Source of the DNA: Candidatus Omnitrophota bacterium | Lineage (GTDB): Bacteria; Omnitrophota; Omnitrophia; Omnitrophales; JACROU01 | Reading direction: 5' to 3' | Length of the DNA: 64,000 nucleotides | NCBI GenBank assembly: GCA_029261035.1 | Contig: JAJDCD010000023.1 | Coordinates: 164,501-228,500 of the forward strand | Shown: one piece after another, positions 42,901 through 52,200 of the stretch | Layout: every line of letters starts with the position of its first letter | How positions within the stretch are numbered: position 1 is the stretch's first letter | Notes under the pieces: generated by a model | What the model was told of the DNA's origin: nothing | Database searches by the model: none | The model's input: the letters and a program-made list of their open reading frames with translations, nothing else | Position numbers and translations under genes: made by a program

Positions 42901-45900
42901 AGGTTTAATTCTAGAGACAACCCTGACTTTTCATACTCTTCTTTGGCTCCCAAACTACTGGCCATGACTTCATTATTGGAGGGTGGAAATTGGTAGGTGG
43001 GCTGACCTAAATATTGAGGGACTCTGAAGTTTGATTTTTTTATTAAACTAAAAGGGGTTGTTCGTTGAGCTAATTCATTTTGATGAATTTCAAAATTAAT
43101 ATTTCTTAGTAATCGTTTCAAAACATTTGAAAGAGGCCCCTCTTCTAAACCCCCATAAGGAAAATTCATAATAACGCCCCCTGGTCTTAAAATTCGATAA
43201 AGCTCCTTATACACGTCGTAAAGATAAAACATTCCACCCAACCAAGTACTTTCCATTTCAAATGGAATGGCATCAATTTCTAAACTTCCACGCGTATAAA
43301 CTAAATCAAAGGAATTATCTGGAACTGTTCTAAGATAATCCAAATAAGACTGTTCATGAAACTGAAAACGACCACTCTCTAACAATTGTTCTCTATCTTT
43401 TCTTGAAAGTTCTTTTTCAGGAAACGGTAACATTCCTAAAAAAATACTTTCACGAAACAACCCTACAGAAACAACATTTTGCACTTCCCACGCTATTAAT
43501 AATTCCTCCATAAAAAAACTAGCCCCGGGCCCTAAGGTAAGAATATCTAATTGCTTAAAAGCTTCATTATCTTTAACTTTTAATTTCCATAATAAACTTC
43601 GGAGCCGACTATAATCATCAAGGCTCATTGTTGTTACTTCACCAGCAATTTTATCTAATAAAATAATTTTTCTTAGTTGTAAAACTTGGTCCATCACATC
43701 CCGCTCAGCACCCAAACTCTTCCCCTCCACACCTGCTCTCAACCACTCATCATCTTCCTCCTGCGTTAGAGCTTCATCTTGAGACTCTCTTTCCCATTCC
43801 TCTTTCAACAGATATAATTGCATTAACACTTCGTCTCTACTTACTTCATGCTCTACTTTGCGGATAATAGATAAAATCTCTTCTATCCTAAGCCCCACTT
43901 CTTCTTTTGCTTCTCCTAACTCTGCTATTCTCATATAGGCTTCTCCTGCCATTGTTCCCATTGCTTCTGCTACCTCCGCCAAAAATTCAAATTCAAACAA
44001 CTTAGCATTCTCTCCTTGACGGCTAAATCTATCTGCTAAGTACCGCAAACCAAAAAGGGAAAATCCTGCTTTCAATCTATGTGTTTTTACAAAAATCTCA
44101 AATAGTTCTTCAACCTTTTTTATTTTTTCCTTTTCCTTTAAATTACCTGCATAGACCACGAATGTTTCTATCGCATTTATTTGTTCTCCTAGTATCTCTA
44201 CTAACTTTGGATAGTCTCCTTCTAATTCTTCCCAACTTAAATCCAATTGCTCTGGCAACTCTGATGCTTCGTACTTTTCCCTGGCCCCTAAACTCTTCGC
44301 ATCTACTTGTTCTCGCAGCCATTCTGGCTCCTCAACCTCTTCTGGTTGAGCTGTGTTTTTCTCAGCTTCTCTTTTCCATTCTGCATTCAATTGGTCCAGC
44401 TGTAGCAAGGCTTTTTCTACCCCTATATATTCAACTTTTCTGACAATTTCTAAAACCTCTTCTTTTCTAAATTCTTCTCCTGTTATGCCCAAAGAGATTA
44501 GCTTCCAAAAAGCTCTACGGCTCTCTGTTTTGAATTTTTCGGCTATTGCTATTATCATTTCTTTGTCTAAAAGTTCCTCTCTCGCAGGTTCTTCTGACAC
44601 ACTTTGCCATATGTCTCCTAAAATGACAAACACGTTGGAAGCCTCGCTTCCCACGGCTTCAGCAACTTTTGTTAACATCTCTAAATCTAAAACTTCCTTG
44701 TACATCCTTCCCTCGGATACCCCTTTTCCTATGTAGAGGAGTCCTCTTAATCCAAATATATCCTCGACATCTCCGTAGAGAGCCTCAGAATTTCTTCCTC
44801 TTGCCAGTATTTCAAACAATTCCTCAACTTCTTTTATTTGACTCTTAACCGCAAGGTTCTTGCTATAGGCAACAAACGCCTCCATGGCAAAGTTATCTTC
44901 AAACAATATCGCGAGTAACTTTGGATGTTCCCATTCAAACTCCTCCCAACTCATATTTAATTGCTTTAGCAAATCTGTTACTTCATAGAGGTCCTTTGTC
45001 CCCAAACTCTTTGCTTCTGCTCCTTCGGGTGTTGCAACTAAATAGTTTTGTTCTAAGCCGAGAATATCTTCTTGGACTTTATAGCCCGCTTGCTCTAGCA
45101 TTTCGGCAAGATCGGCGTCGGAAGGGGTAATCATAATACGAACATTGGGAGATGAAACTTGGCGAATTTGTTTGAGCACACGGAGCGTTCTTCGCTTCTC
45201 TTTTCGGATGTCTTGATCTTTCCCTAATATCCAAGGGACATATACAAAATCATAAGGTTCTCGTACGGCCAGATCACGCGAAATCTTTTCTATGTCTCCT
45301 TGGCGAAAGGTAATATTGCTTTTAAGTTCTGTAGGAAGCGTTCTGCTTTTAGCATTCTTGTCTGGGTCTGAATAATAAATTTCCATCGCTTCTTTAATTA
45401 ATTTCACCATATAGCCTGTGGTCGTAAGTGCTTTGGGCAACCTGCCTTTTGCGGAAAGTTTGGATGTTGAGTTTAAATCCGTATTAGCCATAAATGCTTC
45501 CCCAACAGAAAGCATGAGCAAATTGCTATCCACTTCTCTATGATGCCAAAATTTCTTGATTGCTTTAAGCCAAGCAATCGTGTTTGGATCTGCGTCATAA
45601 ACGGTAACAGATTTAGCTCCTTCCTCTGCTAAAATAAATCCATTAATGCTATAACCCGGGATTACGAGAACATTTTTTCCAGCTATTCCTAGATCCAATT
45701 TTTGTTCTATTTTTTCGTCGTTTTTGAAATCAGGATGTCTTGCTTGAAGCCGAGCATACAAATTGAGCTCGGAACTATAGGGTTGAATCTGCACATCACT
45801 TCCATCTGCCTTTTTAAGTCTTCCTAACGCTCCAACTTTTGCCTTGTTAATAATCTCTATCTCTTTGGAGGTTAAAGTAACAGGAGCTATTCTTCCTGTC

Positions 45901-46127
45901 GGCCGTCTTTTTGTTTCATCCTGCCTTCCTAAACTAGCCGCATCTGCATAAATTTGTTGCTTCGAAGCCCCCTTATCCTCTAACGCAGTTTCGTAGATCG
46001 ATTTGGGCCTTGCTGCATAGAGAGGTGTGGCATATTCAAAGATATTAAAAAGTGTGAAGAAAATAGACAGAAAAATAGCGACGTGTTTGTGAAATAATGA
46101 TCCTCGTGGCTTAGACTTGTTGTTCAT
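39993..46127 (-). CDS. giant exported modular protein with seven [AG]xSLG sites, methyltransferase-like and 40-residue-repeat modules
   Basis: Start taken at ATG 46127 (AAGGGG upstream), 2044 residues; an ATG 60 bp earlier is less likely. Signal segment ends TPLYA-ARP. SLG serines are at 65, 374, 612, 804, 1058, 1370 and 1869. Module 65-374 has a Rossmann-like VLVIPGYSINGF and VYDAD (methyltransferase-like). Modules 374-612, 612-804 and 1058-1370 are helical and begin YE-x-S-x-L and SWEEL and end EWLR. Module 804-1058 is a second methyltransferase-like domain (LTLGPGASFF, RILRPGGVIMNFPYGG). Module 1370-1869 has a TPR-like start (DYYTDLGISYQGSNYRSDAL) and WD40-like strands (DGTVTIWPL near 1722). 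Module 1869-2044 is the shared C-terminal domain ending ARAA. Function unknown. Confidence 0.72.
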   Translation of the reverse strand: MNNKSKPRGSLFHKHVAIFLSIFFTLFNIFEYATPLYAARPKSIYETALEDKGASKQQIYADAASLGRQDETKRRPTGRIAPVTLTSKEIEIINKAKVGALGRLKKADGSDVQIQPYSSELNLYARLQARHPDFKNDEKIEQKLDLGIAGKNVLVIPGYSINGFILAEEGAKSVTVYDADPNTIAWLKAIKKFWHHREVDSNLLMLSVGEAFMANTDLNSTSKLSAKGRLPKALTTTGYMVKLIKEAMEIYYSDPDKNAKSRTLPTELKSNITFRQGDIEKISRDLAVREPYDFVYVPWILGKDQDIRKEKRRTLRVLKQIRQVSSPNVRIMITPSDADLAEMLEQAGYKVQEDILGLEQNYLVATPEGAEAKSLGTKDLYEVTDLLKQLNMSWEEFEWEHPKLLAILFEDNFAMEAFVAYSKNLAVKSQIKEVEELFEILARGRNSEALYGDVEDIFGLRGLLYIGKGVSEGRMYKEVLDLEMLTKVAEAVGSEASNVFVILGDIWQSVSEEPAREELLDKEMIIAIAEKFKTESRRAFWKLISLGITGEEFRKEEVLEIVRKVEYIGVEKALLQLDQLNAEWKREAEKNTAQPEEVEEPEWLREQVDAKSLGAREKYEASELPEQLDLSWEELEGDYPKLVEILGEQINAIETFVVYAGNLKEKEKIKKVEELFEIFVKTHRLKAGFSLFGLRYLADRFSRQGENAKLFEFEFLAEVAEAMGTMAGEAYMRIAELGEAKEEVGLRIEEILSIIRKVEHEVSRDEVLMQLYLLKEEWERESQDEALTQEEDDEWLRAGVEGKSLGAERDVMDQVLQLRKIILLDKIAGEVTTMSLDDYSRLRSLLWKLKVKDNEAFKQLDILTLGPGASFFMEELLIAWEVQNVVSVGLFRESIFLGMLPFPEKELSRKDREQLLESGRFQFHEQSYLDYLRTVPDNSFDLVYTRGSLEIDAIPFEMESTWLGGMFYLYDVYKELYRILRPGGVIMNFPYGGLEEGPLSNVLKRLLRNINFEIHQNELAQRTTPFSLIKKSNFRVPQYLGQPTYQFPPSNNEVMASSLGAKEEYEKSGLSLELNLNWRELGRKYPTLVKILEEKENAIEAMISYIGGSTKEIRLEEIDKLFKRIVQASEHQSLNVFYTLRYLVAEVRVGKLKEEVLSVEFLTRIVEANGESSWKAFEALTDFVRGVREGRVKEELLDVEFFERIVQGSGKSSAHAFGALRHLVRGVREGRVKEELLDVEFFERIAQGSGKSSAHAFEALSKLVIAVRAETVKKEVLSVEFLVEIAETMKEKTGEGFRKVEELGWVKIEGEFRKDEVLDIVRKAEKIGPDEALAQLDKLKEAWIRQFQDSSPQEGLQEEEWLRAGVEGKSLGKSSEDSLLKRERELKRSGLAHESREWADYYTDLGISYQGSNYRSDALEAFQTALEIWIALGDADKAEQVSYEIERIVIAQEYRTIANALAQDLDEIRTQLPPSEALLLRRELHEFLGELDANTSQEIQNSLPRVSALFSAVNDRIASFYMSSVAERKYPRTQLERVQFDPELSQITRYIIPAPPPNKITFQDQLEPLVSFAFDLDRNRIAIQSQYDYPDSSVISVWHINQGARIYYESRGRGPREAYFISPRGNKLILNTHDGEINYFRIHSLDPDEDVTKFNINGASFQLDREGPWTERIGLARDRTKDNYYLYDLRKNVPLVGPLDFEAKQFVFADFSRDGSHILTMSSDGTVTIWPLKLRSDYKSLASDFPEIVPFEGSQRTVPVGNRFIETAEQIADEYEDFDYDLRELRQAHHLSPLDEADFALTSLTLSPVNLVLQSDDQHERTMHANRRVDENFDDDPYAMMDAFEKELERDDEEVGSDDEINVDFYGFSLGSKKQPKDVAILDYLKKSLNVFIDGKDIENFSLAQLDEIFKLAARNPKQLRVVVTNAPSYDKHPLLNLPNIYFTPQSEKEAAKGIRKAQHNIHLSRIIDPSEDFTLVGDNKFRYPNEENGLLGVALLYTQSENPLAFLTKYGLRKIDGFFSAVGEALLALVQTHEADLAIARAA
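42351..42590. repeat. near-identical 120-bp tandem repeat inside the giant gene
   Basis: 42351-42470 and 42471-42590 differ at only a few bases and encode two 40-residue units with core VEFFERI, GSGKSSAHAF and GVREGRVKEELLD. Less similar units continue on both sides with the same 40-residue period. The low divergence points to a recent duplication. Confidence 0.85.
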
Positions 46128-46333
46128 TGAGATACAATGCCCCTTAATTACTACAAAAAGAGTACCATATTTCAGACCTATATTCACAGTTCCAGAAAAG
46201 TCTCAGATTTATATCGTTTTTTAAATGAGAGGTAACTATTTGTTATTAAATTGGTTGGGTATTATGGTATGTAGAAATTAAGGATGTCTCTTAGTTTATT
46301 CTTTACCTAATTTATCTTATTTTCACTCCAAAC

Positions 46334-47233
46334 CTAGGGATGGTGACGCTCTGTTTCTGGGGCTCCAATATCGGACATGTCACGACTATCTACTCCTGGA
46401 ATTTCAAAGTCCCCTACAAATATTCCAGTGTCTGTACCGGTTTCTGTTAGCTGGGAAGTTTCTGTGTTATCTCCTGATTCCTCAAGATCTCCAAAACCAC
46501 CTTCTAAAATAGGTCTGCCATGACGTCCATACCTTCTCTGTATAATGAGCTCGCCATTTTCATCATATTCGTCAATGCGTTGAGTTCCATCCAGGTATCG
46601 CGTATGCACTGTCTTTGTTCCGTCCGTATTTGTGTGAGTTGTGGAGGTAGATCCATCGGGATGTTCTTCCCATTTCATTCTAGAGCCATCTCGAAACTCT
46701 GTCTCTGAAGAAATTGGATTTCCGTCCGCATCTTCTTTTAATATGGTCGTCTCTCCTGTATCGTTATGATAGGTTTCTACTGTTACTTCTCCTGTATCGG
46801 GATCCGTTGTAGTTATAGTTACATTCAAATCTGAGTCGCTTGTGTAATCATCTCCATTATCATAATGAATCCAAGTGTTGCTGTTTCCATCGGCATCTCT
46901 TTGTGTTCGCCTTGTTTGCCCTCGCTTCTCATCTCTTCTATAACTAAAAGAAGATCCATCCGCAAAGGTTGTTTCTCCAGAAATAATATTTCCATCTTCA
47001 TCTTCAACTATGGTTTGTGTTTCTCCCGTATCAGAATGTGTTGTCACTGTCGTTGTTTCTAAACCTACTTGAGAGTTTCCCGGCGTTGTCTCTTCGTTAA
47101 AGAGTTTTGTTGTTGTTGTGATGGTAGTTACATTTCCCGTATCAGGATCTGTAATCACTTCTGTTTCAGCAAAAACAACGGGCGTCCAAAAAAATAGGGT
47201 TACGATTAAAAGTAGGATAACTTGTTTTTTCAT
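46334..47233 (-). CDS. secreted repetitive Asp/Thr/Gly-rich protein with TGIF tail (paralogue A)
   Basis: 299 residues: signal peptide (about 1-22, PVVFA), then short strands with D-x-D-(G/T)-x motifs (DPDTGNVT, DEDGNIISGE, DADGNSNTW, DPDTGEVTVET) that resemble YD/MORN-2-like or Ca-binding repeats. The C-terminal tail (ETGTDTGIF, FEIPGVDSRDMSDIG, HHP) is shared with the next gene upstream (47251-48345). It follows that paralogue by 17 bp and lies between two giant genes of the same direction. Probably extracellular; function unknown. Confidence 0.6.
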   Translation of the reverse strand: MKKQVILLLIVTLFFWTPVVFAETEVITDPDTGNVTTITTTTKLFNEETTPGNSQVGLETTTVTTHSDTGETQTIVEDEDGNIISGETTFADGSSFSYRRDEKRGQTRRTQRDADGNSNTWIHYDNGDDYTSDSDLNVTITTTDPDTGEVTVETYHNDTGETTILKEDADGNPISSETEFRDGSRMKWEEHPDGSTSTTHTNTDGTKTVHTRYLDGTQRIDEYDENGELIIQRRYGRHGRPILEGGFGDLEESGDNTETSQLTETGTDTGIFVGDFEIPGVDSRDMSDIGAPETERHHP

Positions 47234-47250
47234 TATTTATGCTCTCTCTT

Positions 47251-48345
47251 TTAAGGATGATGATGTTCATCAATTTCTGGGGATCCAATATCGGACATAT
47301 CACGACTATCTACTCCAGGAATTTCAAACTCTCCTGTAAAGATCCCTGTGTCTGTACCTGTTTCAGCAATTTGGAAAATTCCGGTGCTATCTCCGGTTTC
47401 TGAAGTAAAGATCCCTGTGCTGTCTCCCGTTTCTGAGAAAATTCCAGTACTATCACCCGTTTCACGGGCTAAAGCTTTTGGTTTAGGTCTAGAGTTTTTA
47501 TGATAATGAACACCTGTAGCATTGCCATCTTTATCATAGTTAACCGATTTTACCGGATAACCATCTTCGAAAGATGTTCTAACTGAACCCCCATTACTTA
47601 AATGCATTTTAGAGTCTGTGGCGTGACCATCCTTGTCAAAGTCTGTCTCAACAAAAACGCTACCATCATCACGGTACCGTGTTATCGAATACTTTCCATC
47701 TTTTCCAAAACTCTTGGTTTGAATAATCGTCTTACCATCTTTACCCATCCAATCGATAGAGTTCGGCTCGCCTTTAGCGTCATAATCTGTTTTTGAAGTT
47801 ACTTTGCCACCCGCATAAGTTGTGCTTTCTTCTTTAATTCCTTTTTTGTCATACTTAATATCTTCTAATTTGTGCTTCCCTCCATCTTCAACTGTTGTGC
47901 TGGATGGCTTGCCATTTTTTCCAAAGTTGGTTTTGGTAACTTTATCTGCACCCATTCTCCAACTAACCCCTTTATCATCTTTCTGATAACCATATTCCTT
48001 TGTTTCTGAAGATGTAGGCTTTCCGTTTGTTCCAATTTGAGTTGTTGTCGTTGTATCCTTAACAGGAGCTCCGTCAACAAACACCTCACCATTATATTCT
48101 GTGGTACTTGTTCTAGTCTCTTTAGTTCCATCATCATTTTTCTTAACCCAATTAATCTTGCTTTCCGTTTTAGTAATATTGCCGCTATCATCTCGTGTTA
48201 TGGTCTCTGTTCCGCCGGTATATCGATAACCCTGTTCTTCTAATCCTGTTACCCGATGTGTAATAGGGTTTGTTGTGACTGTGTCCGCAAAAACTGAAGG
48301 TAAAGCACCAATCATAAGTATGAATAAAAAATGAATAATTTTCAT
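47251..48345 (-). CDS. secreted repetitive protein with ETGDSTGIF repeats (paralogue B)
   Basis: 364 residues: signal peptide (about 1-20, PSVFA), about 240 residues of repeats with pattern (Y/F)DxxGK-x-(S/T) (for example FGKNGKPSS, FGKDGKYSI, YDKDGNAT), like MORN-2/YwqK antitoxin-type or RHS-like strands. Then come three copies of ETGDSTGIF and one ETGTDTGIF, and the tail FEIPGVDSRDMSDIG ending HHHP. Its tail is very close to that of the downstream paralogue even at DNA level. No enzymatic domain is seen. Confidence 0.6.
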   Translation of the reverse strand: MKIIHFLFILMIGALPSVFADTVTTNPITHRVTGLEEQGYRYTGGTETITRDDSGNITKTESKINWVKKNDDGTKETRTSTTEYNGEVFVDGAPVKDTTTTTQIGTNGKPTSSETKEYGYQKDDKGVSWRMGADKVTKTNFGKNGKPSSTTVEDGGKHKLEDIKYDKKGIKEESTTYAGGKVTSKTDYDAKGEPNSIDWMGKDGKTIIQTKSFGKDGKYSITRYRDDGSVFVETDFDKDGHATDSKMHLSNGGSVRTSFEDGYPVKSVNYDKDGNATGVHYHKNSRPKPKALARETGDSTGIFSETGDSTGIFTSETGDSTGIFQIAETGTDTGIFTGEFEIPGVDSRDMSDIGSPEIDEHHHP

Positions 48346-48401
48346 AACAACACCTCTTTTAATTAAATTTTTTCTTTTTCAAATTTCTATTAAAACTACT
48401 A

Positions 48402-49109
48402 CTACGATGGCGTCCAACTTCCAGTGCTTCCATCCGGATTCGTCCAAGTAGCAGATGTCTCTGTGCTTGTTGATGAAGAACTAGGTGTTTGAGAAACAAC
48501 ATTCCCATCTCCATCGCTCACTGTAACGGTTCCATCATGAGAAGTTGTTGTTAAGCCCGTACCAGAGTCTGTTGAGCTCGCAAAATCATCGCCGCTTTCA
48601 AAAAGATCTTCTACGTTAGGTGCTGTAGGAGCATTTGCGTCGCCTCCTCCACCTTGATTATTCGCATTTGGATTTGCAACAGGGTTGCCTCCATTTGGCA
48701 CAGCATTTCCTGCGTTACCTGCGTTTGTGTTTCCAGCGTCAGAGCTTCCCTCATTAGTAGGTGTGGAACCACTCGCGGTTCCGTTACTATCACCTTCCGC
48801 CTGAGGTGTTCCGCCCGACCCTTCACTGCCACCCTCTGGCATTGGAGGAAATAAAACGCCGGCTAACCCCGTACCAAAACCATTCCCATAGGTACCGTCA
48901 TAGTTATCATAATCTTCGGGTTCAATACTGTCATAATCATCATGATGAAAAGGAAGACGAGAACTGCTTGAGCGATCAACGCCTTCAAGACCTCTTTCAA
49001 CCGTGCCATCAGGGCCTCTAGCTTCAATATCTCGATTCGCTAAAGCATCTTGAGAAAACCCTAATACAAAAATCATAAGAATTAATACTAAAATATGTGT
49101 CATTTTCAT
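48402..49109 (-). CDS. secreted low-complexity Gly/Asn/Ser/Thr-rich protein
   Basis: Start at ATG 49109, preceded by AAAGGAG (235 residues); an ATG 39 bp upstream lacks a site. Signal peptide to about ALA (residue 24). The mature part is disordered: an acidic DDYDSIEPEDYDNYDG patch, a long Gly/Asn/Ala/Pro stretch (NAGNAGNAVPNGGNPVANP), then Thr/Ser-rich sequence with SHDGTVTVSDGDGN, ending DGSTGSWTPS. Probably an extracellular or surface filler protein. Just downstream of the 2784-residue giant gene. Confidence 0.55.
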   Translation of the reverse strand: MKMTHILVLILMIFVLGFSQDALANRDIEARGPDGTVERGLEGVDRSSSSRLPFHHDDYDSIEPEDYDNYDGTYGNGFGTGLAGVLFPPMPEGGSEGSGGTPQAEGDSNGTASGSTPTNEGSSDAGNTNAGNAGNAVPNGGNPVANPNANNQGGGGDANAPTAPNVEDLFESGDDFASSTDSGTGLTTTSHDGTVTVSDGDGNVVSQTPSSSSTSTETSATWTNPDGSTGSWTPS

Positions 49110-49253
49110 GTCATTCTCCTTTTTTAACCTTTTACCCTTAAAAGGCATCTATAACCGTCTACGGAAGGGTACTCTATTTTAGACGGATAAAAAAGAAAAA
49201 TACTCAAAAATTAGGTAAAACAAAGAGGTTAAGGAGGTGTTTCTACTAGAACC

Positions 49254-52200
49254 CTAAGCCGCCCGAGATAGGAGCAAATCAGCTTCGTGGGATTGGACTA
49301 GGGCTAACAGGGTTTCCTGTACTGAGGAAAAGAATCCTTCTACTTTCCTTAAATTATACTTCGTTAGAAAAGACAGTGGGTTCTCAGATTGGGTGTATAG
49401 CAAAGCGACACCTAAAAGACCGTTTTCATCATTCGCATATCTAAATTTGTTCTCTCCGACTAAAGCAAAATTCTCTGCTGGATCAATCATGCGAGATAGA
49501 TGTAGATTGTGCTTGGCTTTACGAATTGCTTCTCCCGCAGCAAGCTCCGCCTGTGGCGTGAAATATATATTTGGTAGATTCAGCAAGGGGTGTTTATCAT
49601 AGCCAGCGGCATTAACAACAATAACTCGCAACTGCTTTGGATTTCTGGCGGCTAGTTTAAATATTTCATCTAATTGTTCTCGTGAAAAATTATTAATATC
49701 AAGTGCGCCAATAAATATATTCACTCGCTGTGATAAGTTATCTAAAATTGCTACGACAGCACGCTGAGACTCTTCCTCTCCCAAACTATTTCCTTTTAAA
49801 TCTTTCCGTAGCCATTCCGGTTCTTGTCCATTTAATGGAGTTTCTGTTTCCTGAGAAGCTCTTTTCCATATCTCTGTCAACAGATCTAACTGTCTCAAAA
49901 CTTCATCGGGTCCTATAGTATCTACCTTTCTAACAATCTCTAAAACCTGATCCTTTCGAAAAACTCCCTTTGCAGCTACCTGCCCTAACTTTTCTATTCT
50001 TCGAAATGCATATCTAGCGTTTTCTTTCATTTGGTCTGCCACCTCGAATAATAAACCTTTATCCAAAACTCCGACATTTATTGTTCCTCTCTTCACATCC
50101 TCTATTACACCAGTTAACAAATCGAAAACATCATATTCAAATTTTTCGGTGGTAATGGCAATTCTTTCAAATAATTCTATGTCTAAAACATCTTTACTTA
50201 ACTTCCCTGTTTTTATAATTTCTCCTACAACTCTAAGAAAATCAAATGCGGTTTGAGTATACCCTTTTGCTGCTTTGGAAATTTCTTCTAAAAATTCCAA
50301 GCGCACAAATTCTTCATCAACCTTTAATTCTTTTACCCTTTCTATTAATTTTCTAAGTTGTTCGAAAGCACGTTGTTGGTATGGGGCAGAGGTTTTTGCA
50401 ATAAGCACATAGGATTCTATGGATATTAATTTAGGGCTTAACAATCCTTGCGACACACCTTCTTCCACTTCCCTAAGTAGCTCTATAGCACTAGCAGAGC
50501 CTGATTCGCTAGCTTTAACAATTGGTATTAAAAATGTAACATCAAGAAACAATCCCATTCCCACATTTTGCTCTGTGCTTTCCGCTAAATGCCTAAGCGC
50601 TCGAAAAACAAAATAAGCCGCATCTTTGGAGGCTTTTACAATCTCCGTTAACAGCTGAACACTCATCGTCACTTGTGTTATTCTTTCTTTATTACTCACT
50701 TCACTCAAAAGTTTCAGCTCATTAAAGCTTTTTGAAAAAGGTCTCTGTTTGACTTTGCTAACTCTTTTAAACAATTCTTCAACGCTATTTAAACTTTCAC
50801 CATTATTGATATACCTCTCAAAAAGATCCATTGCATTAAATGTGGTGTTTAATATTTGAACCAAATCAGAATGTTGCGTCTTCAATTTTTCCCAGCTCAT
50901 TCCTAACTTTTCAGATAAACCCGAGTTCTCATACCTTTGCTCAATCCCTAAGCTCTTTGCCACCACTTCAGGCCATCCAGCAAAAACATCTTCATCATTT
51001 AGATTCTGAGTTAAATCTTGAATTGAGATAGAGTCTGGGTCAAAATTTAAACGGTCTTTAAGGACTGCTTTTCCTTTTTTGGTCGATAAGAGCCAATCCA
51101 TTGCTCTATCAAGACTGCGTGCGCTATGGATCACGAGCCGTCCTAATTCATCATAGAGTTGTTCTGCTGTTATATTTCCCCCAGCTTCTATTATCAGGTG
51201 ATGCACCATCTCTTGTCTTACGTTTCGTATTGTGGATTCATGAACAAGAGGTAAAGTTTTTGTTCGATCAATGATAAGAGGCTCTCCAGATTCGGACACA
51301 GCATGAATTCCTCTGTATCTACCTTGAGTAACTCTCTCCATCATATCTCTACGATTCTTGACAGCATCTGCTTCGGCTCTATTAAAGAGCCGAAATAATT
51401 GATCGCTTTTTCCTTCCAAATAAGGTTTTGAGGGGTAACGAAAGCCTGTTTGGAAGAAAGCCGTCACAGGAACAAAAACACCTACGCGATATTTAAAAGG
51501 AGCTGCCCCTTGATAATCCCAATCTACTTCTCCAATCAAAAACTTAGAGGCTGTTGAGGAAATATCCTGAAAGACGTTTCTTCCAAACTCCTGAACCAGG
51601 CGTCTCAATTTGTCTTTTCCAAACCAATGGTAATCCCCTCGAGGAATGGTTGTGATCATTTTCCAACGGGAAGATTTCAATACATCAGAATCGATTCCTT
51701 GGAGATCTAGCTCCATATCCGCATCTGCTCTTTCCTGAAGAGGGATAGAATGAAGTAAAGCTTCGTCTACTTGTCCCGTCTCTTTATATTCTTCGATCAA
51801 ACGTGTTAACTTTTCATAAACTTCCGAACGGTTAGCTCTAAAGTCTTTTAGTTGGCTTTCCATTTGACGAGATTCTTGTACCTCTAAAACTTGGTAATCG
51901 TCTAAAGGTTTCTCAAACTCGATCTCCCAAGCGTTTTTTGCCAACTCTCGTAGTTCCATGCCATTCAAAGTCAGTAACCTTGCCAAAATCTGAGGGAGTT
52001 GCTCTGCCAGAAAGTCATTTTTCGTTCGTAATCTATCAACAAAGTTTTGCGAGTCCCCTTCGATGCTTAATCCCTGATAACGTTCCCCATTATCTTTAAA
52101 AGGATATTTCTTAAACATTTCTCGAATTAATGCAGAAACTATAACTTTTCCTGCTTCATAATAAGTCTCCTCTGGCTCATTCCTTTCTGCATGATTGGCG

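Noticed and set aside
44081-44736. Overlapping plus-strand ORFs of about 120 residues
   Set aside because: Antisense shadows of the giant helical modules, Ser/Leu/Phe-rich without start signals.
47251-48345. RHS/YD-repeat toxin
   Set aside because: Repeats are short and there is no toxin domain, RHS core or DPxG cleavage motif.
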